Positions 23,620 to 33,710 of a DNA stretch of 64,000 nucleotides are shown here, piece after piece. The translations under genes were made by a program, and so were the position numbers. Under the pieces are notes generated by a model. The model ran no database searches, was not told the origin of the DNA, and saw only the letters and a list, made by a program, of their open reading frames with translations. How positions within the stretch are numbered: position 1 is the stretch's first letter; each line of letters starts with the position of its first letter. The stretch is from Blasia pusilla (Eukaryota; Marchantiophyta; Marchantiopsida; Blasiales). The DNA lies in assembly GCA_050084515.1 (NCBI GenBank), contig CM114273.1:26598001-26662000 (forward strand), written 5' to 3'.

Positions 23620-24545
23620 TGTCGCGCCCCTACTCTCCTTGAATGTCAATCTTTAGTGTTGCGGAAGCGTACGTTCAGTAGGTCACGAACTCATCGCCGA
23701 TCTGCACCCAAACACGCACTCTCGTTAGTCGGGTCTGGGCCAACCAGCGTTCCAACCCACCAAGTCCTCAACTCGGCGTCTCATCAAGCTTAAACTTCCT
23801 TAGTTCCTAGTTTGCAAAACATGGCAAGTCCTTCAAGACTTGGAACAGACTTCCTGGTTAGTCCAGGGATCTGAAACGGCACCCGCGCGCCTAGCGATCC
23901 CAATTGTTCAACGGTCCTCGTGTGAGTTCCAAACCGAGACCCAAGTAATTGAGTCGCGGGGTGAAATCCAAGAGGGATCTCTAAAATCACCTCAATAGAC
24001 TTGGTGCAAGTTTTCCAACCCAACCCCCAAACTCGCGTTCCGTTCCATGCCCTTGAGTTCTTCCTTTGACTTCCTAGACTCAACTTCTTTCAAGTCTCAT
24101 TCGCTTGGTCTAGGCGCCCAAAGTGGGGTTTGGGTTCCAAGCACTCTCCGAGTGGCGTTCCAAATCCGGATTCTTCCTTTGGCAACCCACTTCCTAGACT
24201 CAACTTCTTTCAAGTCTCATTCTGCGTTTGGTCTAGGTTTCTCGGTCGCAACCACAAAATCTGAAACGCGAAGCCTCGCTCACGTCTCTAAAACGCTAGT
24301 GGCGTTCCAAATCCGGATTCTTCCTTTGGCAACCCACTTCCTAGACTCGACTTCTTTCAAGTCTCATTCTGCGTTTGGTCTAGGTTTCTCGGTCGCAACC
24401 ACAAAATCTGAAACGCGAAGCCTCGCTCGCGTCTCGTTTCTTGTCTCCTCTTTGAGACTACTCCAACGCGCAAACCATCTTAGCGTGAGCCCGCTAATGT
24501 TCCGATGTTCCGCTTGGCCCTCGTTTGGTCATGAGGGTCGCGACA
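23620..24545 (-). repeat. 3' LTR of family A element, rearranged
   Basis: 926 bp. Compared with the other LTR it lacks the segment matching about 30400-30660. It contains instead a 147-bp tandem duplication (24152-24298 and 24299-24445, starting GTGGCGTTCCAAATCCGG) and a third partial copy at 24059-24112. A purine-rich tract (AAAGAGGGTTGAG on the minus strand, 24546-24558) abuts it as the polypurine primer. Confidence 0.9.
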
Positions 24546-25253
24546 CTCAACCCTCTTTAGAGGTTGATGCCCTCATCAACGCAAACCTTTGTTATGTCAA
24601 GTCTCTTGGGTAGCCTACCCCTTGACAATGAATTGCGTTCTGGTGGCTAACCCGCAATTCCTCTTAGTCTATAGTTATCGCTTTGCCCCACTTAGAATTA
24701 TTAGCCTCTCCTCTTTGATAAGCCTGGACTAGTTCCAAGGAACTAACCTATCAAATAAGCTAACTAAGTATGCAACCTTAGACTCTTCTGACTCATTCCT
24801 GTAAACATCACACTTGTTTACCTGGTCTACAAATCGTACTACTATTGGGTCGCTCTCGTATTTGACTTAGGCGCGTCACTAAGTTTACTTATGTGGCCAC
24901 AAGTAAGATCACCCCAAGCCCCAAGACAGACTTCATCTGCCTCGCCGACGCTAGGGCGAGCCCGAGTGTAATCCAACACAAGGTCTTGTTCTAGGTGCTT
25001 ATCCACATACGAGCTCTCACCTCAAATACTCCTTGTGTGTCCTCTTGACATACATCCTAAGCCTATGATGAACGACTCATAGCCATGCACTACCACATAC
25101 AAATTGCAATCAACTCTGGCATCAAATCTCCAAATCCATACACTCCTTTATTGCAACACTAGCATATTCTAGTTACAATGGCCTTCGGCCCAAGATTCCA
25201 CTGGTTACAAGTCATGTCTCTAGCTTCTCCTCGTACTAACGTATGTGCTTCGC
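24546..25253. other. 3' untranslated region of family A element
   Basis: Lies between the pol stop and the 3' LTR. No coding sequence was seen. Confidence 0.7.
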
Positions 25254-28200
25254 TTATGTTCGCTTGAAGTCGCGCAACAACTCTTGCGCGTGTTCCAAAT
25301 CCGCCTCCGCAATCCAAGTCGCCTCCTTCACATGGTAGCCCTTCCATTTTACCAAGTATTCATACTTGTTGGCCCAACACTCGAACGTAAGATGGTCTCC
25401 ACCTCAAACTCCGGCTCTTCATTTATGATGACCGGGTGCGGTCTCACCACCTGTCTCCGTGCGAAACGTCCATTATCTTGAAGATATTTCTTCAACAATG
25501 ACACATGAAAGGTTGGGTGAATCTTGAACTTGTCCGGTAGCCTCAACGTATACACATCCTCAAACGGGTTTGCCACAATCACATACGATCCAGCATACTT
25601 GGCAGACAGCTTTGCAGACAACTCTTTCGGAAGAGTGAGGTTCTTTACACTCAACCACACTTGCTCTCCAACTTGGAATCGTACTTGGCGCCGACTCTTG
25701 TTAGCATGCTTAACGTACCTCATTTGAGCCTTTGCAAGACTTCGCCTCGCGCGCTCTTCTTGTTCTCGCATCTCTACCAATAAACCTTCTGTCGTCGCTT
25801 GTCGTGTTCGTGCCAATGTAGTACCCTTCGAAAGGGCTAGGTCAAGAGGCCCTTCTGGATCTCGTCCATTTTCCAGGAGAAACCGAGATTCTCCAGTTGC
25901 AGAATGCTTGGTCGAGTTGAAGCACTACTCCGCCATGCTCAGCCACTTGACCCAATCGCGTTGATCAGCACTAACATAATTTCTTAAGTACTGATTCACG
26001 ATAGAGTTTACCTTTTCAATCTGTCCATCCGTCTGTGGGTGGAAAGCCGTACTGAAACTCAGCTTTGTCTTAAACCTTCTGAACAAGTGCTTCCAGAAAG
26101 CACTGGTAAACTTTGGATCCCGATCTGAAACAATGCTCCTCGGCTAACCGTGAGCACGCCACCAGCTATCGAGGAACAATTGCGATGTCGTATAAGCCGT
26201 TGCGGAATCCACCGTCGGCACGAATCTCGCCAACTTGCTAAACCGATCAACAATCACAAGTATAGCGTTGTATCCTCGATTCGAAGACTTGTGATGAAAT
26301 CCATACTCACACTTTGCAAGGGTCCTTCAGGATCGGCAAGGGATGCAGCAAGCCCTGTTTCTTATCATAAGAGACTCTATTCGCTAAGGTGTCACACAGG
26401 TCTTCACATATTGAGCAAAATCCTCTTTCATCTTTGGGCCAAAAGAACCGCCGACCATCAGCAGCTAGCGAGATTTCTCTCCTTTATGTCCCGCTAAGGG
26501 TCCGTCGTGACACTCCGCTAACACCTTGGTTTGCATCCCGCCTTGCCCTACATAGATCCTACTGTTTGAACCTTAGTAAACCGTGCCTCAAACTTATGTT
26601 GGCCACCTTCTCACCCGCTTCAACTTCTCAAGTACTCCCCTGCGTGAGCATCCTTCATATATCCTTCACTTAATCCTTCTTTCCAGATCTGTTTCTTTAG
26701 GGAACATTGCTCTCAAGACTGTGTCGCCGATGGCATGTGTTCCTCCTTGCGACTCAACGATCCTGGAATCACATTATCTTTATCATGGCTTGTGAATCAA
26801 CTCAACATCCATCAGCGCCAAGGTATCATGCCATCGGAGTTATTTCGGTGTCACTCGATCCTGGGTCTCAAAATACTTGAGTGATATATTATCGGTGAAT
26901 ACTCGAGTCCTGTGGAGCCCTAGATAATGCCGCCACTTCCTCAAGAAATGTACCACCGCGAACAACTCTTTCTCGTGAGTAGGCCATCTCCTTTCAGTAT
27001 CGCTAAGCTTCTTGCTCTCGTATGCCATTGGTCTCCCTTCTTGCACCAATATTCTTGCAACCGCGAAATCACTAGCATCGGTATGCACGTCGAACGGTTT
27101 GTCAAACTCCGGCAGCTTCAACATTGGTTCCTACGATAGAATCTGCTTGACTCGGTTGAATGCCTCATTAACTTCATGGGTCCAAGTCGTGTTGGCAAAC
27201 TTTGTTGTCCAATCCGTGAGAGGTCTCACAATTCCCAAAAAAATTTTTTCACATAAGTACGATAGAACTGCACCGCACCTATGAACCTCCTCATCCCCTT
27301 TACATTGGATGGGGGTTCCCACTCGGCAATCGCTTTCACCTTCTCCATGTATGGACTGACGCCATCTCAGACGACCACGTGACCCAAGAATTTGATCTTG
27401 CTCAAACCAAATTCGCTCTTCTCTACATTCGCATACAGCTGATTTGCCCTTAGCTTAGACAAGACCGCTCTCACATGTTGAACGTGCTCCTCTAGTGACT
27501 TCGAATAGATAAGTATGTCATCAATATAGATGATAACATACTCATCCATTTCCTTGTGAAAAATGGAGTTCATCAATGTGGTGAACGTTGGAGGCGCGTT
27601 ACATAGACCGAAAGGCATCACTACAAACTCAAAGGAACCGTATCTTGTCCTACACGCAGTCTTCTCCACATTTTCCTCGGCAATCCGAATCTGGTAATAT
27701 CCTGACTTCAAGTCAATCCTACTGAAATATCTCGCACTTGCCAGCCTATCAAAGAGATCATCGATCCTCGGAAGAGGATAATTGTTCCGAACCGTCACTT
27801 TATTCAGCGCACGGTAATCAACACACAGCCTCATCTTTCCATCCTTCTTCTTTACAAAGAGAACAGGTGCTCCATAAGGTGACTTGCTAGTCCTAATGTA
27901 ACCCTTTTCCAAGAGCTCACTTAACTGCTTTTTCAACTCAAGAAGTTCCTCCTGATTCAACCTATATGGTGCTTTTGAAGGCGGTTGGGAACCGGGTATG
28001 ATCTCTATTTTATGATCAATGGCTCTATGTGGCGGCAATTCAGTCGGAAGCTCATTTGTCAAGACATCCTCAAACTCCTTGACCACTTCCTGGAGTGGTT
28101 CTGGGATTCCACTTGAAGCAGTGTCCTGATCTCTACGTATACTGCTTGTAGCCTCCTCCACTTGTCTCATCAAGCAGAGAAATCCATCCTCCAACTCGGT

Positions 28201-28266
28201 CATGCTCCTCCTTGTAATCGAGTTCACTAACTCCTTTTTTGCCGGAACCTCACGGACCAACCGCAC
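25254..28266 (-). pseudogene. pol of family A: RT, RNase H, integrase, chromodomain
   Basis: RT occupies 28266-27367 in one open frame, with [15 protein letters not shown], the catalytic [11 protein letters not shown] and [11 protein letters not shown]. RNase H follows with HTDASDFAVARILVQEG and FTDNISLKYFE after a frame change near 27130. Integrase core pieces run about 26480-25820, including VIVDRFSKLARF, SDRDPKFTSAFW and TAFHPQTDGQ. The region 25816-25349 holds the post-integrase domain with FHVSLLKKYL. A final frame, about 25375-25254, gives a chromodomain with KYEYLVKWKGYHVKEATW, the mark of chromoviruses, which helps direct insertion to particular chromatin. A one-base slip near 25375 separates integrase from chromodomain, and at least one stop breaks integrase. 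Confidence 0.9.
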
Positions 28267-28363
28267 CTATAACCGTTTGCCTTTTAGCAAGACGCTCAAC
28301 CTCAAGGGTCTACGTCTTAACTCCACCTCATACGCATCTAGGAATGTATTCCCCAAGACTCCG

Positions 28364-29771
28364 TCAATGCCATCCATTTCGCACACAGTGAAATTCTCCT
28401 TCAACTCGAATACCCCGCATCCTATTGTCAAACCCAAGACCAAATCCTACTGTCCGATGAGACTTGCCTCCTGCAAATCCTACTCGAATGGGCTCATCTG
28501 CCTTAGAGGTAGACAGCCCCAGTTCCTTCATGATTCTCGGGCTTAGGAAGGAGTGCGAAGCACCTGTATCCACGAGCAACAACACATCGCGATCAGCAAT
28601 CTTGGATCTTAGGTACACCAAATTGTGCGTCCTCTTGGTGACTTGAAGGGACGTCTCGAGATCGCCCGCCAACAAATGCTTAGCAGCAAACGCAATCATA
28701 CTCCCATTACTAACCTTCGGTTTTGAACACACTTTTGCCAGGTGCCCCGGTTCGCCACAGTTGTAGCATACGACCTTGCCGTTCCCTGACTTCGAGTGAT
28801 GTCCTCTTCTCGGTTTCGCATGAAGTTCCACTCGTTTTGCTGCCGGGGAAGACGACTCTCCTGGGTCGTGTTGGCCCCCACTCCAGCATCTTTTGAACGC
28901 CTCCTTATTTTTCGACTTCTTCAAAAAAACTTTTGGCTCAAAGGGTTTCTGGGTTTGGACCTCATCGTCCCCAATCCGCTCCGCTAGCTTCAAAAGATCC
29001 GCGTAGGTCTCTGGCAACGTCGGCATTCGGTACAGGGCCTTTTCAGCGCCCGGCTTGAGTCCACTAACGAAGATAGCCTTCTTCGCGTGCTCATCCATCT
29101 TTGGAATAGAAGTCAATTTCGCGCTAAACTCCCTCACATACGCGCTTAAGGAACCACTCTGCCGCATCCGCACGCATTCCACCGTGTCGCGCAACCCTTG
29201 GTACTCCGGAGTGAATCGATCCCCAATCAACACCTTGAACTCCTCCCAACTCAGAGGTGACTCTCCGCCCAGATATTCCTCTCGTTGAGTTGTCCACCAT
29301 TGTAGTGCATGATCCTTCAGGAAAGTAACGGCTATCGTCACCTTGTCTCGCTTCACCTGCCCCTCTGCGCCTCGGAAATGGCAGATTCCACTTCCGTAAG
29401 GAAATCCTTCACTTTCCGCGAGCGCCCCACTCCAGTGAATGGCGTGGGCAGGTTTGTCTTGCAAAGCTTTTTGCCCGCACCCGGAGTTCGAGTGGCCTCT
29501 AACTCTGCAATCCGCTTGCTTTGTTGGGACATCTGCTCCACCAACACCTTCAACAAGTCCAATGTCTAGCTTGACTGGTCCGTTCCCCTGAGTTTGGGCC
29601 CGACGGCCCCGCGGAAGGATTCGCCTCTAGAGCGTCCTCACGACTGGCGTTCAGCTCTTCGGGAGTCTCGGTCTCCTCCATAGCTTCACGGTCCGTCATT
29701 GGTTCCTCTCTTGGTTCACGTCGCTTGATTCGGCGCTTCTTGGGTTGTTCTCCCTCGATCGCCATTTTCAA
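28364..29771 (-). pseudogene. gag and protease of family A element
   Basis: Frame pieces 29771-29550, 29562-29353 and 29464-28364 overlap out of phase, so at least two slips break the N-terminal part. The long piece has the retrotransposon capsid domain (ALQWWTTQREEY, FKVLIGDRFTPEYQGLRD). Next is a CCHC zinc knuckle, CYNCGEPGHLAKVC. Last is a retropepsin with the active site LLVDTGASHSFLSP. Gag forms the particle and the protease processes the polyprotein. Confidence 0.9.
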
Positions 29772-29900
29772 GCCAACTCACTCAGATCTCCTCCTCGTTT
29801 CTTGCGTCCCTCCTCGAGCGTCTGAGTCTAGCCGCTACCTTGAGTTTCCCCAAGCGTCCGGTTGATCCCACAACCCCAAGTTCTCGCTCACCAAGGATTA

Positions 29901-29912
29901 GCTTTGATACCA
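29901..29912 (-). other. Primer-binding site (initiator tRNA-Met type)
   Basis: On the minus strand TGGTATCAAAGC starts two bases after the 5' LTR. It differs in one base from the usual TGGTATCAGAGC complementary to the 3' end of initiator tRNA-Met. It fixes the element's orientation. Confidence 0.85.
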
Positions 29913-29914
29913 CT

Positions 29915-30914
29915 TGTCGCGCCCCTACTCTCCTTGAACGTCAATCTTTAGTGTTGCGGAAGTGTACGTTCAGTAGGTCACGAACTCATCGCCGATCTGC
30001 ACCCAAACACGCACTCTCGTTAGTCGGGTCTGGGCCAACCAGCATTCCAACCCACCGAGTCCTCAACTCGGCGTCTCATCAAGCTCAAACTTTCTTAGTT
30101 CCTAGTTTGCAAAACATGGCAAGTCCTTCAAGACTTGGAACAGACTTCCTGGTTAGTCCAGGGATCTGAAACGGCATCCGCGCGCCTAGCGATCCCAACT
30201 GCTCAACGGTCCTCGTGTGAGTTCCAAACCGAGACCCAAGTAATTGAGTCACGGGGTGAAATTCAAGAGGGATCTCTAAAATCACCTCAATAGACTTGGT
30301 GCAAGTTTTCCAACCCAACCCCCAAACTCGCGTTCCGTTCCATGCCCTTGAGCCGCCCCGCGGCGCCCAAAGTGGGGTTTGGGTTCCAAGCACTCTCCGA
30401 GACCTTCCCCCTTACTAGTACTACTGGGGTTCTCCAATAACCCCCCTTTGGAAAAGGAGGGTCGGGCCCTTCATTGTGGCCCTCAACCCGACTCCACTTA
30501 CAGTCGTTTCCGGGTTGTTTCTCAGCCGCTGCTTATGCATTTTCAGATATCTTTCATGCGTTTGAACCGGCTTTCCATAAGCTTTCTAACGCATCCTTAT
30601 TTGATCCAAACGCATCTAGGAGCTAAAAGTTATGGCCATAAATACAGTCGGAAACTCTAAAACGCTAGTGGCGTTCCAAATCCGGATTCTTCCTTTGGCA
30701 ACCCACTTCCTAGACTCGACTTCTTTCAAGTCTCATTCTGCGTTTGGTCCAGGTTTCTCGGTCGCGACCACAACATCTGAAACGCGAAACCTCGCTCGCA
30801 TCTCGTTTCTTGTCTCCTCTTTGAGACTACTCCAACGCGCAAACCATCTTAGCGTGAGCCCGCTAATGTTCCGATGTTCCGCTTGGCCCTCGTTTGGTCA
30901 TGAGGGTCGCGACA
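29915..30914 (-). repeat. 5' LTR of family A element
   Basis: 1000 bp with TGTCGCG/CGCGACA ends. It has one copy of the block at 30667-30813 that is tandemly duplicated in the other LTR. It keeps the 30400-30660 segment that is also present in the old LTR fragment at 58735-59292, so this LTR is closer to the ancestral form. Confidence 0.9.
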
Positions 30915-31062
30915 GCTATGGTCAGGGAATACTTGACAAATGCCAACATCTTGAACAACAAGAATAAGAGAGCCAACATTTCCTCTATAGCTCTACCCCC
31001 TAGTGCATATACACGGACATGCGTGATAGATAGACGCAGCCAATGCATTCCAATAAAAGTAA

Positions 31063-31117
31063 GTAGACCGTTTGTTTTGGGTACAAAATGTCGCCGGTTT
31101 GAATCCTATCATCCCTA
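31063..31117 (+). pseudogene. Plastid-like tRNA-Pro(UGG) relic
   Basis: The anticodon arm TTTGT-TTTGGGT-ACAAA is intact, with anticodon TGG. It is followed by ATGTC, a T-arm with TTTGAATC, and CATCCCTA. This is the 3' two-thirds of plastid trnP as I remember it. The D arm and acceptor 5' strand are not recognisable just upstream, and the T stem has mismatches. It is probably an old plastid-to-nucleus fragment rather than a working tRNA. Confidence 0.5.
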
Positions 31118-31159
31118 CCTTCCAATTTAGCACAGTATTAAAATAATTTTACTTTAAAT

Positions 31160-31700
31160 AAGTAATAAAAGAGCTTGCCTAGTTTCTAACCCCAACCCAT
31201 TGCACTCCACTCAGTAGATACTCGGCAGCATAGCAAGAATTCCTTAAGCAGGTTCTCAACGCCAAATGAACTTTTGTGAGAGAAAAAGAAACGTACAAAG
31301 TGCATAAGCCACTGAAAACATGCATGAGTGACGGGAGATGGGAAAGTAAGAGCAAACATTGGGATCATTTTCAAAGCACTTCAGTACACACTACATCAAA
31401 GGCATCGGGAAAAAATTGGGAAAAAAAAAAGTGTGAGTAAATGAAGTCACTGTGGGAAGCTCCAAAATTCCTCCATTCAACCATAGCGCGAGTTTTCGCT
31501 CGAAATTCATGGCAGCCTTGTTGCATCTATGAGAAATTTGGTTATCTTGCACTCATGGCATTAGCATCTCTTGTCCGAGCTACAAGTTGCCCCATGTTTG
31601 CCGTTAGGGTCTCATGGCACATTACAATTTCCTCCCTTGTTTTCCAGTAGGATCTCACGATACGATACGATTTCCTCCTTGTGCAACTCACTAGGAAGGA
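31160..31700 (-). pseudogene. Decayed copy of the 7.3-7.7 kb signal-peptide region
   Basis: It matches 7320-7760 in blocks: CAACCCAT/CTGCACTCCA, GCACTTTGT, ACTTCAGTACA, GGCATCGGG, GCGAGTT..CGCTCGAAATTC and TTAGGGTCTC. The frame equivalent to the 7475 start reads a hydrophobic peptide of about 20 residues and then stops. The similarity covers the start and the upstream (promoter) side and ends near 31170, inside the other copy's frame. Confidence 0.55.
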
Positions 31701-33710
31701 CCACGATGGTTGTTAGCGTAAGGCTACCACTGGATTATGACGCGTGTTTATCTTCTCAAGTGGAGCTTCCAACTTCAAGAACCAAAAACATAGACGTGGA
31801 GCCACCTTTAAAGAGTAGTAATATCGAACGGCACTTTTAGAGGCCGTAAAAAGGAGTTTCATCTCATGTAGCCCATCAAACTCTCAATAAAGCTCAATTT
31901 CATTACATTAATATTGTATTCAATTACATTAAAATATTTATGTGATTTAATCTATATTCTTATTGGAGAGTTCCCCTTCATTTTTCAAACTCCTCTCCTC
32001 TTGACATTTGGCACTTTCAAGACTCTACATAATACTTTTATGTGCATGCACATGACATTTACATTTTAATTCAAAACTCCTGCTCATAGCCCTTGGTATC
32101 TACTTCCCCAATAACCATCTATACTATTGAAAAGACCATGCAAGTAGCGAAAGGAAAACATACGAAAAGAGTCCACAAGTAGCTAAAGGAAAAAATACAA
32201 AAATAGTCAACAAGCTTCTTTGAACTATCAAGTGTTCTTAGGAAATGATTTTAATGTCTTGTAAAATGTTATATTCCTATAACTAGTTTGGCCCTTTCGT
32301 TATGAAGATCAAATCATAGTGATGGTGGTATGGAAGTGGGGCATTATGTCTCTCAAATCTACGGTTAAACTTTTTAGCAAGGTATATGTGACACAATTAG
32401 CGCCACTACTTTAAGTCCTAAACCAATATGGACTCTCTCCTTGCTCTATTTCCTAACTTTTTTTTCCCATGGACTTATCATTATTATACGATAATTCTTC
32501 AAACACTTTTTTATTTCCCATGGACTTATCATAACAATGACAACTTGTTCATACATGTATTCACTTTTTTTATAATTGAATTTATTATTTTTTAAATACG
32601 TCTTCTACTTCTCCGTTTTTCTCTGAATATAGATAGGTCCGAGAAGATTTCGAAGGGAGCGGTGTGTGTCTTTCACATACGGAAAGAGCGAGGGTTTGAT
32701 TTATTGAGTAAATAAAACAGAGGGACAAACAAAGGGAGATGAGTAAACGGGAGCACAGTGAGAGCAAAGGGTGCCTCGGAGCTGATCGGCAAACGCACGA
32801 TGGTTTGTTTCCGCACGCACAGATAAGGCCTGGACAAGATTCACGAACACGAGTGTGAAAAGATCATGACTGCGCTCCGGATGACAAGTCGCGGCGGCTG
32901 CACAGGGATGTCCAGATCCCACGCTGGTCGGAGATCTATGGATGACTAAGCGCTTGAATTGGTAATTATCTTGCACTCCGGACTGAACTTCGCGAGTCCT
33001 CCTCGCTATAATTTAAGGACTTCGTGGAGCCTTCGACTCTTGTGGTCAGTTACCTAACTGGCTATTTGTGCTTGTGACTGCAGATCCCCGGAGAGCTCCG
33101 TATGTGGTGGTAGATCAATCAGACTTCGCTGGTCGCAGGCATCTGCGATAATAAGGTACGAGTACATTTCTGAATTCTTGGATTCGCGTTCTCTTCAAGT
33201 GAAGATCACGTGGACATTTCAACTGCTTGCGAATCTAGGTTTATCATCTGACAGCCAGTTCTATTGGTTCACGGAGAATCGAATGGAGTTTCTGATTCGT
33301 GATCCGGGTTACTTGAGCCGGCGATTCCTATGGTGTGAAGATAGGTGATGGTTACGTGCCAGTGGTACCCGTACACTAGCGCAAGAAACCTTATTATTTG
33401 GCATTACAGCTTCAAGATCCTATCACAGCTTGGAAGCTGAGGTACTGTATTCAATAGGAAACGTAGGTGAAGGAATTCGGACCTGGTAATGGCCATGAAG
33501 TCATTGAAGACATGTCCAATTGATCGATTGAAGATCTAGAGAGCGAGCGACGCAAGTTTGAAATGTTTCAAGGATGTCCGTACGTGACGATGGTTTAGAA
33601 GCGAGACCAGAGCGGGGAACTGACTGTTTCGAACGTTCCGGTGCAGACAAGAAGAAAGTAGATCGGCGACTGCTTCTTCAAAGGAAGGAGAAAGAATCGA
33701 TCTTGACGTC
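31701..33710. other. AT-rich spacer and upstream region of the LRR gene
   Basis: AT-rich to about 32640, no gene. From 32990 a mixed-composition stretch leads to the LRR start. A CTATAATTTAAGG block at about 33005 could be a TATA element, and AATAAG followed by GTACGAGT near 33150 could be a 5'-leader intron donor. Both are guesses. Confidence 0.35.

Larger units (their letters stand above)
23620..30914 (-). mobile_element. Full-length family A Ty3 chromovirus
   Basis: 7295 bp, bounded by TGTCGCG...CGCGACA LTR termini and a perfect 5-bp target duplication, GCTAT, at 23615-23619 and 30915-30919. Reading on the minus strand, the order is 5' LTR, primer-binding site, gag, protease, reverse transcriptase, RNase H, integrase, chromodomain and 3' LTR. 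This is the chromovirus order. Coding regions carry frameshifts and stops, so it is no longer autonomous. The two LTRs differ by a rearrangement as well as point changes (1000 bp versus 926 bp). Confidence 0.95.
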
